Assembly: GCF_001310635.1 (NCBI RefSeq)
Contig: NZ_BAXR01000002.1
Location: 434,001 to 498,000, forward strand
DNA: 64,000 nucleotides
Direction of reading: 5' to 3'
Source: Bacillus sp. JCM 19034
GTDB lineage: Bacteria > Bacillota > Bacilli > Bacillales > Bacillaceae_D
Every line of letters begins with the position of its first letter. Within the stretch, counting starts at the first letter, position 1. The notes below the pieces were generated by a model. It was not told where the DNA came from. It made no database searches and saw only the letters and a program-made list of their open reading frames with translations. This document shows, one piece after another, positions 50,618 through 61,993 of this stretch. The translations under genes were made by a program, and so were the position numbers.

Positions 50618-50909
50618 GTTGTTAATCCCTCCTAAAAACTGTTCGACTATTAACCTACCAGAAAAATAATAGGTTTTCTTTAGGAGTTATTTGCCAGTTT
50701 CCTCAAAGCTCTTGCTACTCTAATAGCAATTGCACTTTTTTACATTTATGTAACGAGAAATGAAATCAAAATGAAATCTTAATACAGAATATAGTTCTAA
50801 GATCCTATTATTTCATGTGCGTAAATAGAATGATAACGAATTGTAACATGAATTCTTTATATATTCGTTATAATAGGGGGAGTTGATGATTGGAGAGTAG
50901 GAGGAAAGT

Positions 50910-52082
50910 ATGAAGTTTCATAAATCACTAATTTTGGGTTTCGTTATATTATTTATGTTCTTAAAGGTAACACCTCTTTATGGAAAAGAGCCAATCGTTC
51001 TACATAGTGAAACGGCGGTTTTAATGGATGCACAAACTGGACAAGTTTTATTTGATCAAGAGAGTAAACGGACGATGTATCCAGCTAGTATTACGAAAAT
51101 TGTTACAGCTATTATAGCGATTGAAACAGGTGTATTAGATGATATAGTTGTTGTACCGAAAGAAGCGACAGACGTTATAGGAACAAAAGTATACTTATTA
51201 GAAGAAGAAGAAGTTCCATTATTAACGTTGGTTCAAGGGTTATTAATTAATTCGGGAAATGATGCTGCAACGGCGATTGCCTATCATTTATCAGGTGGTG
51301 AAGAGGCCTTCGCCCAAGAAATGAACCGATTCATTTATGAACAAATTGGAGTTAGCAATACACATTTTACGAATCCACACGGTTTATATGATGATAATCA
51401 TGTAACAACCGCTTATGATATGGCAAAAATCACTCAGTATGCAATGCAAAATGAGCTCTTTCGTGAAATAGTTGCTACGAAAGAACTGGATTGGCACGGG
51501 GAAGGTTGGGAGACAACGATTTACAACCATCATCGAATGCTTTGGGACTATGAAGGGGTAACAGGTGTAAAGAATGGCTATGTTAGTCAATCAGGTTATA
51601 CATTAGTGACGACAGCAATGCACAATGGGATGGAGTTAATTGCTGTTACGTTAAATTCTCCATCCGCTTCACTTGCTTATGCTGATACAGCAGCTTTATT
51701 AGATTATGGATTTGATACGTTTGAGCTAAATACAATTAAAGCTGGCGAAATATTTAAAACAGATACAAAAAAGCAGTTTTACGTAGAAGAAGATATTCAA
51801 TATGTACAAAATAAGGGGGAGAAGACGAATGTATATGTGAACGATTCAGGACTTTTACGAATAATTGATCAACATAACAATCGTCTAACATCGGCAATTT
51901 TGCAATCGCTAGAAATGGACCCAGAGAAAAAAGAAGTGACTACAAATGGAAACGAACAAGTCGAAAATAGAACTCATTCCATCAGCCAAGCTTCGAAAAG
52001 GGCACCTGTTGTACGGCTCCATAAGAGCTATAAGATAGTAAGAGGGTTCACTAAGTACAGCACGTCACGTTTCACGGAATGA
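50910..52082 (+). CDS. D-alanyl-D-alanine carboxypeptidase (DacF/DacB type)
   Basis: A 390-residue exported penicillin-binding protein of class C low-molecular-weight type: signal peptide (1-25), SxxK motif SITK (Ser60, Lys63), SxN motif SGN (115-117) and the KTG-box equivalent KNG in GVKNGYVSQSGYT. It trims the terminal D-Ala of peptidoglycan stem peptides. The last 80 residues are a hydrophilic, basic tail rather than the usual amphipathic membrane helix. GGAGGAAAG precedes the ATG. Convergent with coaA, with no clear terminator between. Confidence 0.9.
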   Translation: MKFHKSLILGFVILFMFLKVTPLYGKEPIVLHSETAVLMDAQTGQVLFDQESKRTMYPASITKIVTAIIAIETGVLDDIVVVPKEATDVIGTKVYLLEEEEVPLLTLVQGLLINSGNDAATAIAYHLSGGEEAFAQEMNRFIYEQIGVSNTHFTNPHGLYDDNHVTTAYDMAKITQYAMQNELFREIVATKELDWHGEGWETTIYNHHRMLWDYEGVTGVKNGYVSQSGYTLVTTAMHNGMELIAVTLNSPSASLAYADTAALLDYGFDTFELNTIKAGEIFKTDTKKQFYVEEDIQYVQNKGEKTNVYVNDSGLLRIIDQHNNRLTSAILQSLEMDPEKKEVTTNGNEQVENRTHSISQASKRAPVVRLHKSYKIVRGFTKYSTSRFTE

Positions 52083-52096
52083 ATTTTGCTAGTGTT

Positions 52097-53050
52097 TTAT
52101 AAATTTTTTAGCCTTACTTCTTTGACTTTATGACCCGCTGCTTTTTTTAAGATCATATCAGCACGGTGGCGAGTTGGCCTAATGTTTTCTTCTAGATTAA
52201 CAGCATTAATTGTTTGCCAAATTTCCTTTGAAATCTTTTCTGCCTCATCATCATTTAAATGGCGATATTTATGAAAATAAGATTCTGGTTTTTGGAACGC
52301 CGTATTTCGTAATAATTTAAAGCGTTCTATATACCATGATTGAATGTCGTGCTCTTCAGCGTCTACATAAATGGAAAAAGTCGAAAAAATCGGATACAAA
52401 CACATGTGGGATGCGGCGATTTTTTTATTGACTTGCAACACATTTATTCCTTCAATTATGACAACATCGCAATTTTCAATCGATTGATACGTATTAGGCA
52501 ACACGTCATATGTTAAATGAGAATAAACAGGTGCTTGAATGTTACGTGTACCAGATTTTAAATCATAAAGAAAGTGAATTAACCGTTCAATATCATAGCT
52601 TTCTGGAAATCCTTTCCGTTTCATTAAGTTTTTTTCTTGTAATATTGCATTTGGATAAAGAAATCCATCGGTAGTCACTAGCTCAACAGCTGGTTTCGTT
52701 GGCCAACGCCTAATTAAAGCTTGGAGTAATCTCGCCGTTGTGCTTTTTCCAACCGAAACACTACCTGCAATTCCGATAATATAAGGTGTTTTTTTCGTTT
52801 GCTTCTGAAGAAAAAGATTAATATTCCGATGTAATGATAACGCTTGCTCCATATTTAAATAAAGAAGCTGAGAAAGCGGCAAATAAATATCATTCACTTC
52901 ATCAGCGGAGATGGTTTGATCAATACTGCCAATTTTCTTGCGTTCTTCTTCAGATAAGATGTCATGCGTTGATTTAGATAAAGTAGCCCATTCTTGTCTT
53001 GTAAAGGTTGTATAGGTTGACAGATGGGCTTTTTGATGTGAAGTTGACAT
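52097..53050 (-). CDS. coaA: Pantothenate kinase, type I
   Basis: A 317-residue cytoplasmic P-loop kinase that starts coenzyme A synthesis by phosphorylating pantothenate. Walker A is GSVSVGKST (about 96-104), TTDGFLYPN and KGFPESYD are substrate-binding family signatures, and RLTRHRADMI-type ending (RPTRHRADMILKK) is conserved. The ATG at 53050 follows AAAGGAG. Frame intact. Type I (CoaA) rather than CoaX. Confidence 0.94.
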   Translation of the reverse strand: MSTSHQKAHLSTYTTFTRQEWATLSKSTHDILSEEERKKIGSIDQTISADEVNDIYLPLSQLLYLNMEQALSLHRNINLFLQKQTKKTPYIIGIAGSVSVGKSTTARLLQALIRRWPTKPAVELVTTDGFLYPNAILQEKNLMKRKGFPESYDIERLIHFLYDLKSGTRNIQAPVYSHLTYDVLPNTYQSIENCDVVIIEGINVLQVNKKIAASHMCLYPIFSTFSIYVDAEEHDIQSWYIERFKLLRNTAFQKPESYFHKYRHLNDDEAEKISKEIWQTINAVNLEENIRPTRHRADMILKKAAGHKVKEVRLKNL

Positions 53051-53132
53051 ACAAATCTCCTTTAATCATGATAGTATGGTTTAATACTATCATTTCTTGT
53101 AGAGAAAATGTACCTAATTGATTTACATGCAT

Positions 53133-55315
53133 TCATTTAATTTTATTCATAAACCGGAATTCTGTTTTCTTTTCCTTCTCGTTCCATGTGAGCTTTGCAT
53201 CGAACGTTCTCTCCTTTTTTTTGAAGCCTTTGATAAGGTTTGTTTCATTTGCTTCCAATAGTTTTTTCAGGTTGGCTTTTGATATCGTTTTTCCGAGTAT
53301 TTTTTTTGAGATCGAAAAGGTACAGTTCGATAATTTGTAGTTTGAACAGCCATAGAATTTTCCTAAGTCGATAATCGTTCCATTACAAAGTTTGCATTTT
53401 CCTAAAGGTGTCTTACTTATTTTTTTGTATGTAGCGGGTACAGAATTTGGAGCAAGCTGTTTCAGTGTGTTTTGATCAAAGGACCATTTAGTTGCTTGTT
53501 CTTTTGCATCTGTTACTAATTTTTGTGATAACAATTTCACTTGACCAATAAAATTCTGTGGAGAAGCAGTCCCGCTGCTAATTTCAGATAGTCGTTGTTC
53601 CCATTTGGCTGTCATGCTAGGTGAAGTTAAAATGCTTTCACCTAATGCTTCAATAAGGATCATTCCTTTTTTTGTAGCATATACTTGGTTATGTTTAATT
53701 TGAATATAATTTCGAGCTTTTAATAAATTAATAATCCCCGCCCTTGTTGCTTCTGTTCCTAAACCTTCCGTTTGTGCTAATACTTTTTCTAATTGTGCAT
53801 TATCAATATGTTTTCCGGCTGTTTTCATCAACGTAATGAGATTTCCTTCTGTATATCTATTAGGTGGTTGAGTTTCCCCTTTGTTAATGGATAGGTTTGC
53901 TACCGTACCAATTTCATTTTCATTTATATGGGGAAGCTTCTGATCAACGTCCTTATTAACGTTTTCGTTAGTGCCGTTAAATAGCCTCCTCCAGCCCTCC
54001 TCAAGCTGCTCTTTCCCTTTTGTCATAAACTCAGCTCGGCTATCAACGAGAGAATGTACCGTTGTGTACAGAGTAATTGCAGGGGGATAATGAGCAGCAA
54101 TTAGACGTTTAACGATAAGAGCATATATTTTTCCTCATCTGGAGTTAGTTTCGAAATGATTGGTATTTGTTCAGTCGGGATGATTGCGTGATGATCGGTT
54201 ACCTTTTTTCATTTACATATCTTTTATTGTTTAAAATAGATTGATAGGGAAGAGGGAAAAAGTCTTTATATTTTGTTATATTCCTTATTTGGTTTAGGAT
54301 ATTTGGAAGACCTACCGCTTCTTCTTTCGTTAAAAATTGAGAATCTGAACGTGGATAGGAAATATATCCTTTTAAATAAAGTTTTTGCAAGATGTCTAAT
54401 GTTTTTTGAGGAGGAAATTTCAGTCCTTTATTTGCCGTTGCCTGTAACGCTGAAAGGTTAAAAAGGAAGGGTGGCTTGTACTCTTTCTTTTTCTTTAGTT
54501 ATGTTTGTTATTTTAACAGCTTTATCTTTACAAAAATCAGCAATGGCCTTTGCCTGTTTTTCCTCAAATATTCTCGTTTCATTGTTTTTATGCCATATCC
54601 CAGTTAACTTGCTCCCGTTAAAATCAAATGTTGCCTTTACTTCAAAAAAAGGCTTTGATTGGAAGTTTGCAATTTCCTGCTCTCTTTTGACTATTAAAGC
54701 GAGAGTGGGAGTTTGGACTCTTCCGATTGAAAAGACATCTGCTAACCCTTTTTCTGTTAGAAGAATCGTGTAAACTCTTGATGCATTTATACCGATAAGC
54801 CAATCTGCACACGTCCGACTTAAAGCCTCATAATAAATTGAACGTGTCTCTTCTTCTGTAAGTAAATGAGAAAACCCCTTTTTAACTGCACCTTCTGTTA
54901 AAGAGGATATCCATAATCGTTTCATTGGTTTATTTACGCCACAAAGCCGAATAATTGTTCGAATAATTAATTCCCCTTCACGACCAGCATCACCAGCTAT
55001 GATAATTTCAGTAATATCTTTTCTATTTAGAATGTTTTTAATGATTGAGAAAGGTTTCTTTTTTGTATTTGCTACTCTATATTCAAATAGGTCTGGAATC
55101 ATTGGTAACGTTTCGATGGACCACTTTTTCCAAAGGGGATTATACTCCTCAGGCGGCTTTAATTCGCAAAGGTGCCCTATAGCCCAAACAATGATAGCTC
55201 CTTTTGGGAACAAGGAATTTGCTCTAACTTCAAAATAACCAGATTTCTTTATGAAAGAAAAGGGAGCTGCCAATTTAGCAGCTTGATCGGGTTTTTCAGC
55301 AATGACTATTTTCAT
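53133..55315 (-). CDS. topB: DNA topoisomerase III, three frameshift sites
   Basis: A type IA topoisomerase of about 728 residues when corrected. The Toprim domain is N-terminal (IAEKPDQAAKLA; AGDAGREGELI), followed by SIGRVQTPTLALIV and the active-site Tyr in GYISYPRSDSQFL, then TDHHAIIPTE. The C-terminus has one zinc-type motif (CKLCNG...CSNY...C). Missing bases near 54467 (two, before KPPFLFNLSALQ), 54202 (NEKKVTDHHAI) and 54129 (DEEKIYALIV) break the frame. With these added the length matches B. subtilis TopB, so errors are more likely than decay. Confidence 0.92.
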
Positions 55316-55493
55316 ATTATGTACTCCTAGTTAATATTTCAATGTAATGGATGAATCGTACACCTATCTTTATATCATAAAATGGAGAGTTAAGGTATGT
55401 GGGAAACATTGATACTCTATTTTTGGAATAGACCGTGAATGGGAATGTCGATAGAATCATAATTTGAAAAATTGGACGATAGTAAAAGGATAC

Positions 55494-55529
55494 GCTACGC
55501 GAGAACTTTTTCATGAGTTTTCACGTAGC
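55494..55529 (-). terminator. Terminator of the small envelope/spore-type operon
   Basis: A 14-bp stem (55494-55507 with 55516-55529, two wobble pairs) with an 8-nt loop; T-rich sequence follows on the minus strand. Confidence 0.65.
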
Positions 55530-55534
55530 TTGCA

Positions 55535-55882
55535 TTATTGGTCTTGATTTAGTAAAGATTTAATAAAATCTCCAACAGGGACATCACGTACTTGATCGAT
55601 CAAAACGTCAAGATCTGATTTTTTGTTAACCTGTAAAGAACCTTCTAGTAGCACTTGAATCGTCTTATCCTTATCTATCAGTATAGATTGCACTCTTAAG
55701 GCATCAGTTAAAAGCGCGGTCACAACAGCAAGTGTATTTGGTGAGATGTGTGGCTTGTTCTTATTGCGCTGATTAGAAGAATGTTGAGGTTGATAAGGTG
55801 GAGGTGTCATTTGCGACTGCTGATTTTTGTATGATTGTTGACCATAATAGGGGTTGTAATGAGGTGGACCGTTTTGATACAT
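55535..55882 (-). CDS. Unknown protein with Gln/Pro/Tyr-rich N-terminus
   Basis: A 115-residue protein in two parts: a low-complexity N-terminus (MYQNGPPHYNPYYGQQSYKN..., 1-45) and a compact hydrophobic-to-acidic domain (46-115; NTLAVVTALLTDALRVQSIL, DLDVLIDQVRDVPVGDF). The composition resembles spore-coat-associated proteins, which is inference. GAGGAGGGG precedes the ATG at 55882. It follows a 47-residue membrane protein gene by 22 bases, so the two form an operon. Confidence 0.6.
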   Translation of the reverse strand: MYQNGPPHYNPYYGQQSYKNQQSQMTPPPYQPQHSSNQRNKNKPHISPNTLAVVTALLTDALRVQSILIDKDKTIQVLLEGSLQVNKKSDLDVLIDQVRDVPVGDFIKSLLNQDQ

Positions 55883-55904
55883 GGATAACCCCTCCTCTGT
55901 TCAC

Positions 55905-56048
55905 TTAAGATTGTTCAAATAGTAGCAATGGACTTGCTGGGCCCTCAGATGTGACATCTCCTTCTCTAACACCAATACCTGTTACAAAGCTAAAAACTAC
56001 AAAAAGCGTAACAATTAATAAAATCATTCCAGATGTATTATCGCTCAT
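55905..56048 (-). CDS. Unknown 47-residue single-pass membrane protein
   Basis: One membrane helix (GMILLIVTLFVVFSFVTGIG) follows a short polar start MSDNTS, with a tail VREGDVTSEGPASPLLLFEQS. AGGTG precedes ATG 56048 and the next gene begins 22 bases after its stop. No family recognised. It is divergent from yjaZ. Confidence 0.6.
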   Translation of the reverse strand: MSDNTSGMILLIVTLFVVFSFVTGIGVREGDVTSEGPASPLLLFEQS

Positions 56049-56180
56049 TTTTTCACCTACTTATAACAGACGTCTTTATGTATTTTATTCTTGTAAGTTG
56101 ATTTTTGTTCATAAAACACACCAATGAATGGTTCAAATTTTCATGTTGACTCATATAGTAGCAATAAGGAGTGAGTTAAG

Positions 56181-56996
56181 ATGGGTGTAGTTAGAACTGA
56201 TAAATGGCTTCAAGCATATGTGAATGATTCGAGCGAAGCGACTGTACGACAGCAAAAGTGGATGATTGAACCGTTGAGTTCTTTATTTGAAACAGACCAT
56301 TTAGAAAGTTTGCAAGCCCATCTATGGCAATTAGGTTTGTTTACACCAGATCAGGATCTAGGCGAAGAGATAAAAGTTTGGTTCAAAAATCATCCTTGGT
56401 CGGTTGTAAAGAAAGAGTATGAGCGATTACGTAAAAAGTGGGACGGTCCAGCTTGTAAAATTTATCTATTACCACTTATACATCAACCACCACGCCTATT
56501 AAAGGAATTAGGCTATAAAACAGGAATAACATTACAAAATACTATCATTTTGTTCATAAAGCCGACATTATCAAAAGAACAAATTCGAGCACTAGTCATT
56601 CATGAATACCATCATGCTTGCCGTTTAGCCTTCACAAAAGAAAAAGAAGATAAAATGACTTTCTTGGAATCCATTTGCATGGAAGGCCTTGCTGAATGGG
56701 CAGTTAGAGAAGAGCTTGGCGGAAAAGAATGTGCAATTTGGACTACTTATTATGACCATACGCCATATGACTATCATTGGTTTCAGCGATATATAAAGCC
56801 CAACCTCTTTAAAAAGGGACGGAGATCTTATCATACTTTGCTATACGGAGACCCGGAAAATGGTATTCCAATATGGTTGGGATATTATTTAGGGTATAAA
56901 TTGGTTGAATCGGCAGCGAAGAAATATGAAACAACGAAGGAAATGCTGGAAGTTGATGCATTGTCTTTATATAAGAAATCTACTTACGGAAGTTAA
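56181..56996 (+). CDS. yjaZ: DUF2268 putative zinc protease (YjaZ)
   Basis: A 271-residue cytoplasmic protein of the DUF2268 family with a metalloprotease-type HExxH motif, HEYHH at residues 141-145, and a downstream Glu in FLESICMEGLAEW as a possible third ligand. It matches B. subtilis YjaZ in family and general location. Proteolytic activity is predicted, not shown. Start ATG 56181 with AAGGAGTGAG. Confidence 0.85.
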   Translation: MGVVRTDKWLQAYVNDSSEATVRQQKWMIEPLSSLFETDHLESLQAHLWQLGLFTPDQDLGEEIKVWFKNHPWSVVKKEYERLRKKWDGPACKIYLLPLIHQPPRLLKELGYKTGITLQNTIILFIKPTLSKEQIRALVIHEYHHACRLAFTKEKEDKMTFLESICMEGLAEWAVREELGGKECAIWTTYYDHTPYDYHWFQRYIKPNLFKKGRRSYHTLLYGDPENGIPIWLGYYLGYKLVESAAKKYETTKEMLEVDALSLYKKSTYGS

Positions 56997-57050
56997 TTTT
57001 AGTCGATTTAGAAAGGAGACTGAGGCCAATTTTAAAAAGTGGGTGAAAAA

Positions 57051-57275
57051 ATGATTCGTTTATTTTTTCTTATGTTAGGTTTTATGTTAGCAGCAGTTGG
57101 TGGGGTTATGCTAGTAGCATATTTAAATTTACTAACAGCTGGTTATGAATTTTCGATGTACCTTTCATTTATTATTCGAAGAGTTGAGTTATATCTATTT
57201 ATAACCGGTATTATCTTAATTTTAATATGCATTACCTATGAAATATTGTGGCGAAAAAAAGGAAAGGACCGTTAG
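57051..57275 (+). CDS. Unknown small two-helix membrane protein
   Basis: A 74-residue protein with two membrane segments (LFFLMLGFMLAAVGGVMLVA and LYLFITGIILILICITYEIL) and a basic tail RKKGKDR. GTGGGTG lies upstream of ATG 57051; an in-frame start at 57039 is less likely. It is on the same strand between yjaZ and yjbA. No family recognised. Confidence 0.65.
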   Translation: MIRLFFLMLGFMLAAVGGVMLVAYLNLLTAGYEFSMYLSFIIRRVELYLFITGIILILICITYEILWRKKGKDR

Positions 57276-57366
57276 GATGAGAGAAATCCTTATTTCTGTG
57301 GAATAAACTGGTTGAGCTCTGCCTATACTGTGGATACAAAACCGATTTACAGTAAGGAGGGGTACG

Positions 57367-58110
57367 ATGGTCCATATCCGTGATGTATGGGTTAATTGGT
57401 TTGAAGGGGAGGAAAATGGTTATAATGTATGCGACTTTTTTGAATGGCGAAGTGATGATCGAATTGAAGTGTTAGATCAAGCTGTATTAGTAAAGGTAAA
57501 TCGTGAATTGTTTGATTTTATTGAAAATCAATTGTTAGAGCTACCTGAAGATTTGCTTTCATATGTTCATCATCAAAGCTACTTACGAAAAAACATGTCA
57601 CGTATACAGCTTGATTATTGTTTCATTGCAACTGATGGAGATCGCACTATCGCTATAGATACGATGGGGTATAAGACACCAATTCGAAAAAGCCGATTAA
57701 CACCACGCCAAGAACAAGTAGTATATGAAAAATTAAACGAGCAGAGCTTAGCTTATTTTGAATTACATGAAAAGGTGGAAAAAGAATATCATCTTCTTTC
57801 TCCCCATCCAAATGAGTTAAAAGGGTTAACACGTAAGGAGAGACAGCTTAAACAGCTTCTGTATATGACATTAGATCAACTATATACTACAGGAACAGAT
57901 GCCGAAGTACGGTATTGGTATACAGAATGGAGTCCTCATGACTATGTACGGATCCAGTTATTAAACAGAGAGGAAGCTTGGACTCAATTATATTCAGCTG
58001 TTAAGGATGGTTGGAGTCAAAAGCATGAGACGTTATGTGAGGCAATGGTAAAAGGACAAGCTTTTTTTGAGAAGCTTTGGGAACTGGAGCAAAGTGAGAG
58101 TGTTAAATAG
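57367..58110 (+). CDS. yjbA: YjbA-family protein (DUF3603)
   Basis: A 247-residue soluble protein matching YjbA of B. subtilis ([41 protein letters not shown]). Function unknown. AGTAAGGAGG precedes the ATG. As in B. subtilis it lies next to trpS. Confidence 0.9.
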   Translation: MVHIRDVWVNWFEGEENGYNVCDFFEWRSDDRIEVLDQAVLVKVNRELFDFIENQLLELPEDLLSYVHHQSYLRKNMSRIQLDYCFIATDGDRTIAIDTMGYKTPIRKSRLTPRQEQVVYEKLNEQSLAYFELHEKVEKEYHLLSPHPNELKGLTRKERQLKQLLYMTLDQLYTTGTDAEVRYWYTEWSPHDYVRIQLLNREEAWTQLYSAVKDGWSQKHETLCEAMVKGQAFFEKLWELEQSESVK

Positions 58111-58122
58111 AGTTAAAAAGGA

Positions 58123-58151
58123 TTTACATGAATAAAGAACTCTCCTATAAT
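58123..58151 (+). promoter_or_regulatory. Sigma-A promoter of the 37-residue membrane gene
   Basis: TTTACA (58123-58128) and TATAAT (58146-58151) with a 17-base spacer, 37 bases before the start codon. Confidence 0.75.
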
Positions 58152-58188
58152 AATAAAAAGGATGAACGATAGAAGGGAGAGTGTTTTA

Positions 58189-58302
58189 ATGGATAACTTT
58201 GCATATACGGTGATGCAAATTTTAACCGTAGTTATTTTAGTGGGAACGTTAGGCTTATCATTTTTCGTTGGAAAAGTGATGAAGCGTAATGCTGGATATT
58301 AA
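58189..58302 (+). CDS. Unknown 37-residue single-pass membrane protein
   Basis: MDNFAYTVMQ leads into one membrane helix (ILTVVILVGTLGLSFFVG) and a basic end KVMKRNAGY. The promoter at 58123, ribosome site GAAGGGAG and terminator at 58317 define a complete single-gene unit, which makes it a convincing small gene. Function unknown. Confidence 0.75.
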   Translation: MDNFAYTVMQILTVVILVGTLGLSFFVGKVMKRNAGY

Positions 58303-58316
58303 TTGCTTTGTAATAA

Positions 58317-58351
58317 GGACGCCATTTTTTAAAAAAAGTGGCGTCCTCTTT
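58317..58351 (+). terminator. Intrinsic terminator
   Basis: An 8-bp GC-rich stem (58317-58324 with 58339-58346) extended by A/T pairing, then TCTTTTT. Confidence 0.85.
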
Positions 58352-58371
58352 TTCATTCATAACGATCACTA

Positions 58372-59741
<1,370 letters not shown>

Positions 59742-60302
59742 ATGTTCAGCCAAAGTAAGCAAATGTATTATCGTAGTGTATTAATTGTTTTATTATGTGT
59801 GGTAGGTTACATGTATAGTCAATCTCAGTCTACGTTTCAAAAGTTGGAAGAAGCCGTTGCGAATATGGTCAAGCCAGGTGTGCAAGTTGGTCAACAAGCA
59901 AGGGATTTTTCGCTTCGAACTTTATCGGGTCAAGAAGTAGCTTTAAGTGATTATAATGGTAAAGGAGTTGTATTACATTTTTTTGCGACATGGTGTTCAC
60001 CGTGTCAAGAGGAAATGCCGTTAATAGTTCATTTGAATGATCGCTTAAAAAAGGAAAATAGAGAGCTTGTTGTCGTCAATTTAACGAGTCAGGAAAAAAG
60101 TAAGCAAGAGGTAAAGCCTTTCTTAGATTATTTCCGTGCCACATTTGATCCATTGATGGATGAAGAAGGAGAAGTAATGGACTTATATGAAATTATTGGG
60201 ATTCCGACAACGTTAGTTATTGATGAAGAGGGGATTATTGTCGAACGATTAAATGGGATGTTGTCACAAGACATGATCGATTCTGTAATTTTTAATCACT
60301 AA
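59742..60302 (+). CDS. ResA/TlpA-like membrane-anchored thiol-disulfide oxidoreductase
   Basis: A 186-residue protein with an uncleaved N-terminal membrane anchor (10-27; YRSVLIVLLCVVGYMYS) and an extracytoplasmic thioredoxin domain with active site CSPC (Cys85, Cys88) in FFATWCSPCQEEMP and the cis-proline in IGIPTTLVID. Relatives (ResA) reduce apocytochrome c cysteines for haem attachment. The partner here is not certain since no ccs genes are adjacent. GGAGGGGAAG precedes ATG 59742. Confidence 0.88.
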   Translation: MFSQSKQMYYRSVLIVLLCVVGYMYSQSQSTFQKLEEAVANMVKPGVQVGQQARDFSLRTLSGQEVALSDYNGKGVVLHFFATWCSPCQEEMPLIVHLNDRLKKENRELVVVNLTSQEKSKQEVKPFLDYFRATFDPLMDEEGEVMDLYEIIGIPTTLVIDEEGIIVERLNGMLSQDMIDSVIFNH

Positions 60303-60323
60303 TCATTCACAGAGGATAAAGAT

Positions 60324-60347
60324 AAAGAGGAGGGGTGCCTCCTCTTT
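60324..60347. terminator. Bidirectional terminator
   Basis: A perfect 10-bp stem (60324-60333 with 60338-60347) with a GGTG loop between convergent genes; the HD gene's stop codon lies in the stem. Confidence 0.85.
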
Positions 60348-60879
60348 AAACAATTCCAATTGTCCGCTTTTTAAATTCTTCCTCAATTTTGTGATCTAAT
60401 CGAGCAAGTAATTTCTTCGCCCGATCATCACTAATTTGACGGTAATGGTGTTTTCCTCCCGGTTCTTCATCAGCCTCATCAGCTAAAGTGACTACACGCT
60501 GTAATGGACTAAGTTCGAGCTTGCCACCTGGTAGGTAAGAATCAGTATGAAAAAGAATAGCGAGTGCAATATCCTTAGCTGTCTTAGGGTGTTCACCTAA
60601 ACGAATAAGCAACTTGTGAGCACGTTCAGATCCTTTTATTGCATGAATATCATATTCTTTGTAAAGATCGTAATCCCACTGTCCATTTCGATACCATGTA
60701 TAATGGCCAATATCGTGTAAAAAGGCCGCCTTTGTTGCTATATCTGGATCAACATTGTGTTTAAAAGAAAGGCGATAAGCCTGGTAGGCACAAGCAATAG
60801 CATGAGCCATGCCTGAGCGTTTAATATATTTTTGTGTAATCGGATGTTCATATATGTCAAGTAACGTGACATGTCTCAT
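60346..60879 (-). CDS. HD-domain phosphohydrolase
   Basis: A 177-residue cytoplasmic HD-superfamily protein. Metal ligands: His26 (MAHAIACAY), the HD pair in FLHDIGHYT (His54, Asp55) and a later Asp in VVTLADEADEE. Such single-domain proteins hydrolyse nucleotides or phosphoesters; the substrate is not evident. AAGGAGG precedes ATG 60879. Confidence 0.85.
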   Translation of the reverse strand: MRHVTLLDIYEHPITQKYIKRSGMAHAIACAYQAYRLSFKHNVDPDIATKAAFLHDIGHYTWYRNGQWDYDLYKEYDIHAIKGSERAHKLLIRLGEHPKTAKDIALAILFHTDSYLPGGKLELSPLQRVVTLADEADEEPGGKHHYRQISDDRAKKLLARLDHKIEEEFKKRTIGIV

Positions 60880-61030
60880 ACGTATTCCTCCTTAAACTAT
60901 TGAAAAAAAGTGTATTTTTTCTATTATACAGATTTACATACTCTTTTACAAATTAAATTGTAATGAGACCTCCGCGATATTTCAAATTATGTTATAGTAG
61001 TGATAGTAATGAAAGGAGAGTGAGTAGAAT

Positions 61031-61677
61031 ATGGCGACCACTCACACATTTACAAAACAAGAAGAAATAGCTAATGCGATCACACACGGTTTAGGGGCGT
61101 TGTTAAGTGTTGCTGGACTTGTGTTATTAATCGTTTTTCATCAATATATGGATCTGCACTACACGTAGTAAGTTTTACTATTTATGGTGTAACAATGTTG
61201 CTATTATATTTATCATCAACATTAGTGCATGCATTTCCTCCTGGTAAAGTAAAGAATTTATTTGAAATATTCGACCACGCTTCCATTTATTTGTATATAG
61301 CTGGAACGTATACGCCTCTATTATTTATCGTCGTTCAAGGAGCACTTGGTTGGGGTTTGTTTGGAGTAATCTGGGGAATAGCGACAATTGGTGTCATCTT
61401 TAAAGTGTTTTTTGTGAAGCGTTTTTTAATATTGTCAACAGTCTTTTATATTGCAATGGGTTGGATGGCAATTATTCCAATGAATACGATCGCTTCTAAT
61501 TTGTCCACAACTGGTATGGTGCTATTAGTAGCAGGTGGAATTTGCTATACAGTGGGTACGATTTTTTATATATGGCGTGGCTTTAAATACCATCATGCAA
61601 TATGGCATTTATTCGTCCTTGCTGGTTCTATCTTACATTTCTTTATGATTTTACTTCATGTGCTCCCTCTTTCGTAA
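61031..61677 (+). CDS. Hemolysin III family (TrhA/PAQR-like) membrane protein, one frameshift
   Basis: A 215-residue seven-helix protein of the hemolysin III/PAQR family. It opens TKQEEIANAITHGLGALLSVAGL with the conserved His, and continues with LYLSSTLVHAFP, IFDHASIYLYIAGTYTPL and, at the end, HHAIWHLFVLAGSILHFF, all with family His residues. One T is missing near 61137 (LIVFSSIYGSALHVVSF). In B. subtilis the relative YplQ is involved in membrane fluidity. GGAGAG precedes ATG 61031. Confidence 0.9.
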
Positions 61678-61717
61678 AGTAGAAAAGAGGGTATGCACAC
61701 CTTTGGGGGGGATAAGA

Positions 61718-61945
61718 ATGTATATTACGTTAAAGAAATTGGCTGATTTCTTAGAGCTTCCTGAAGCGTATTTAGAACAACAAATACATGAAGGCAATAT
61801 TAAAGCACTTTTTGATGGTCAAAATTGGCTAGTGAATCAGGATTATTTTCAACGTCATAAGGAACAATTGGATCTTTTAAAAAAACAGTTACTAGCAGAG
61901 CTTGAATCACTTCCCGAGGATTGGGATGCTAAAGATGAAGATTAA
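61718..61945 (+). CDS. Small protein with an excisionase-like N-terminal helix-turn-helix
   Basis: A 75-residue protein. MYITLKKLADFLELPEAYLEQQIHEGNIKALFDGQNWLVNQDYF resembles the MerR/excisionase winged-helix fold that reads DNA via a helix-turn-helix and a short wing; quoted here, LKKLADFLELPEAYLEQQI is the likely motif. The rest is an acidic helix (LDLLKKQLLAELESLPEDW). A DNA-binding role is likely but unproven. GGGGGG precedes ATG 61718. Confidence 0.65.
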   Translation: MYITLKKLADFLELPEAYLEQQIHEGNIKALFDGQNWLVNQDYFQRHKEQLDLLKKQLLAELESLPEDWDAKDED

Positions 61946-61993
61946 TACATATGCTATAGAATGAAGACAACCATTGAGAAAAGAGTGATATAC

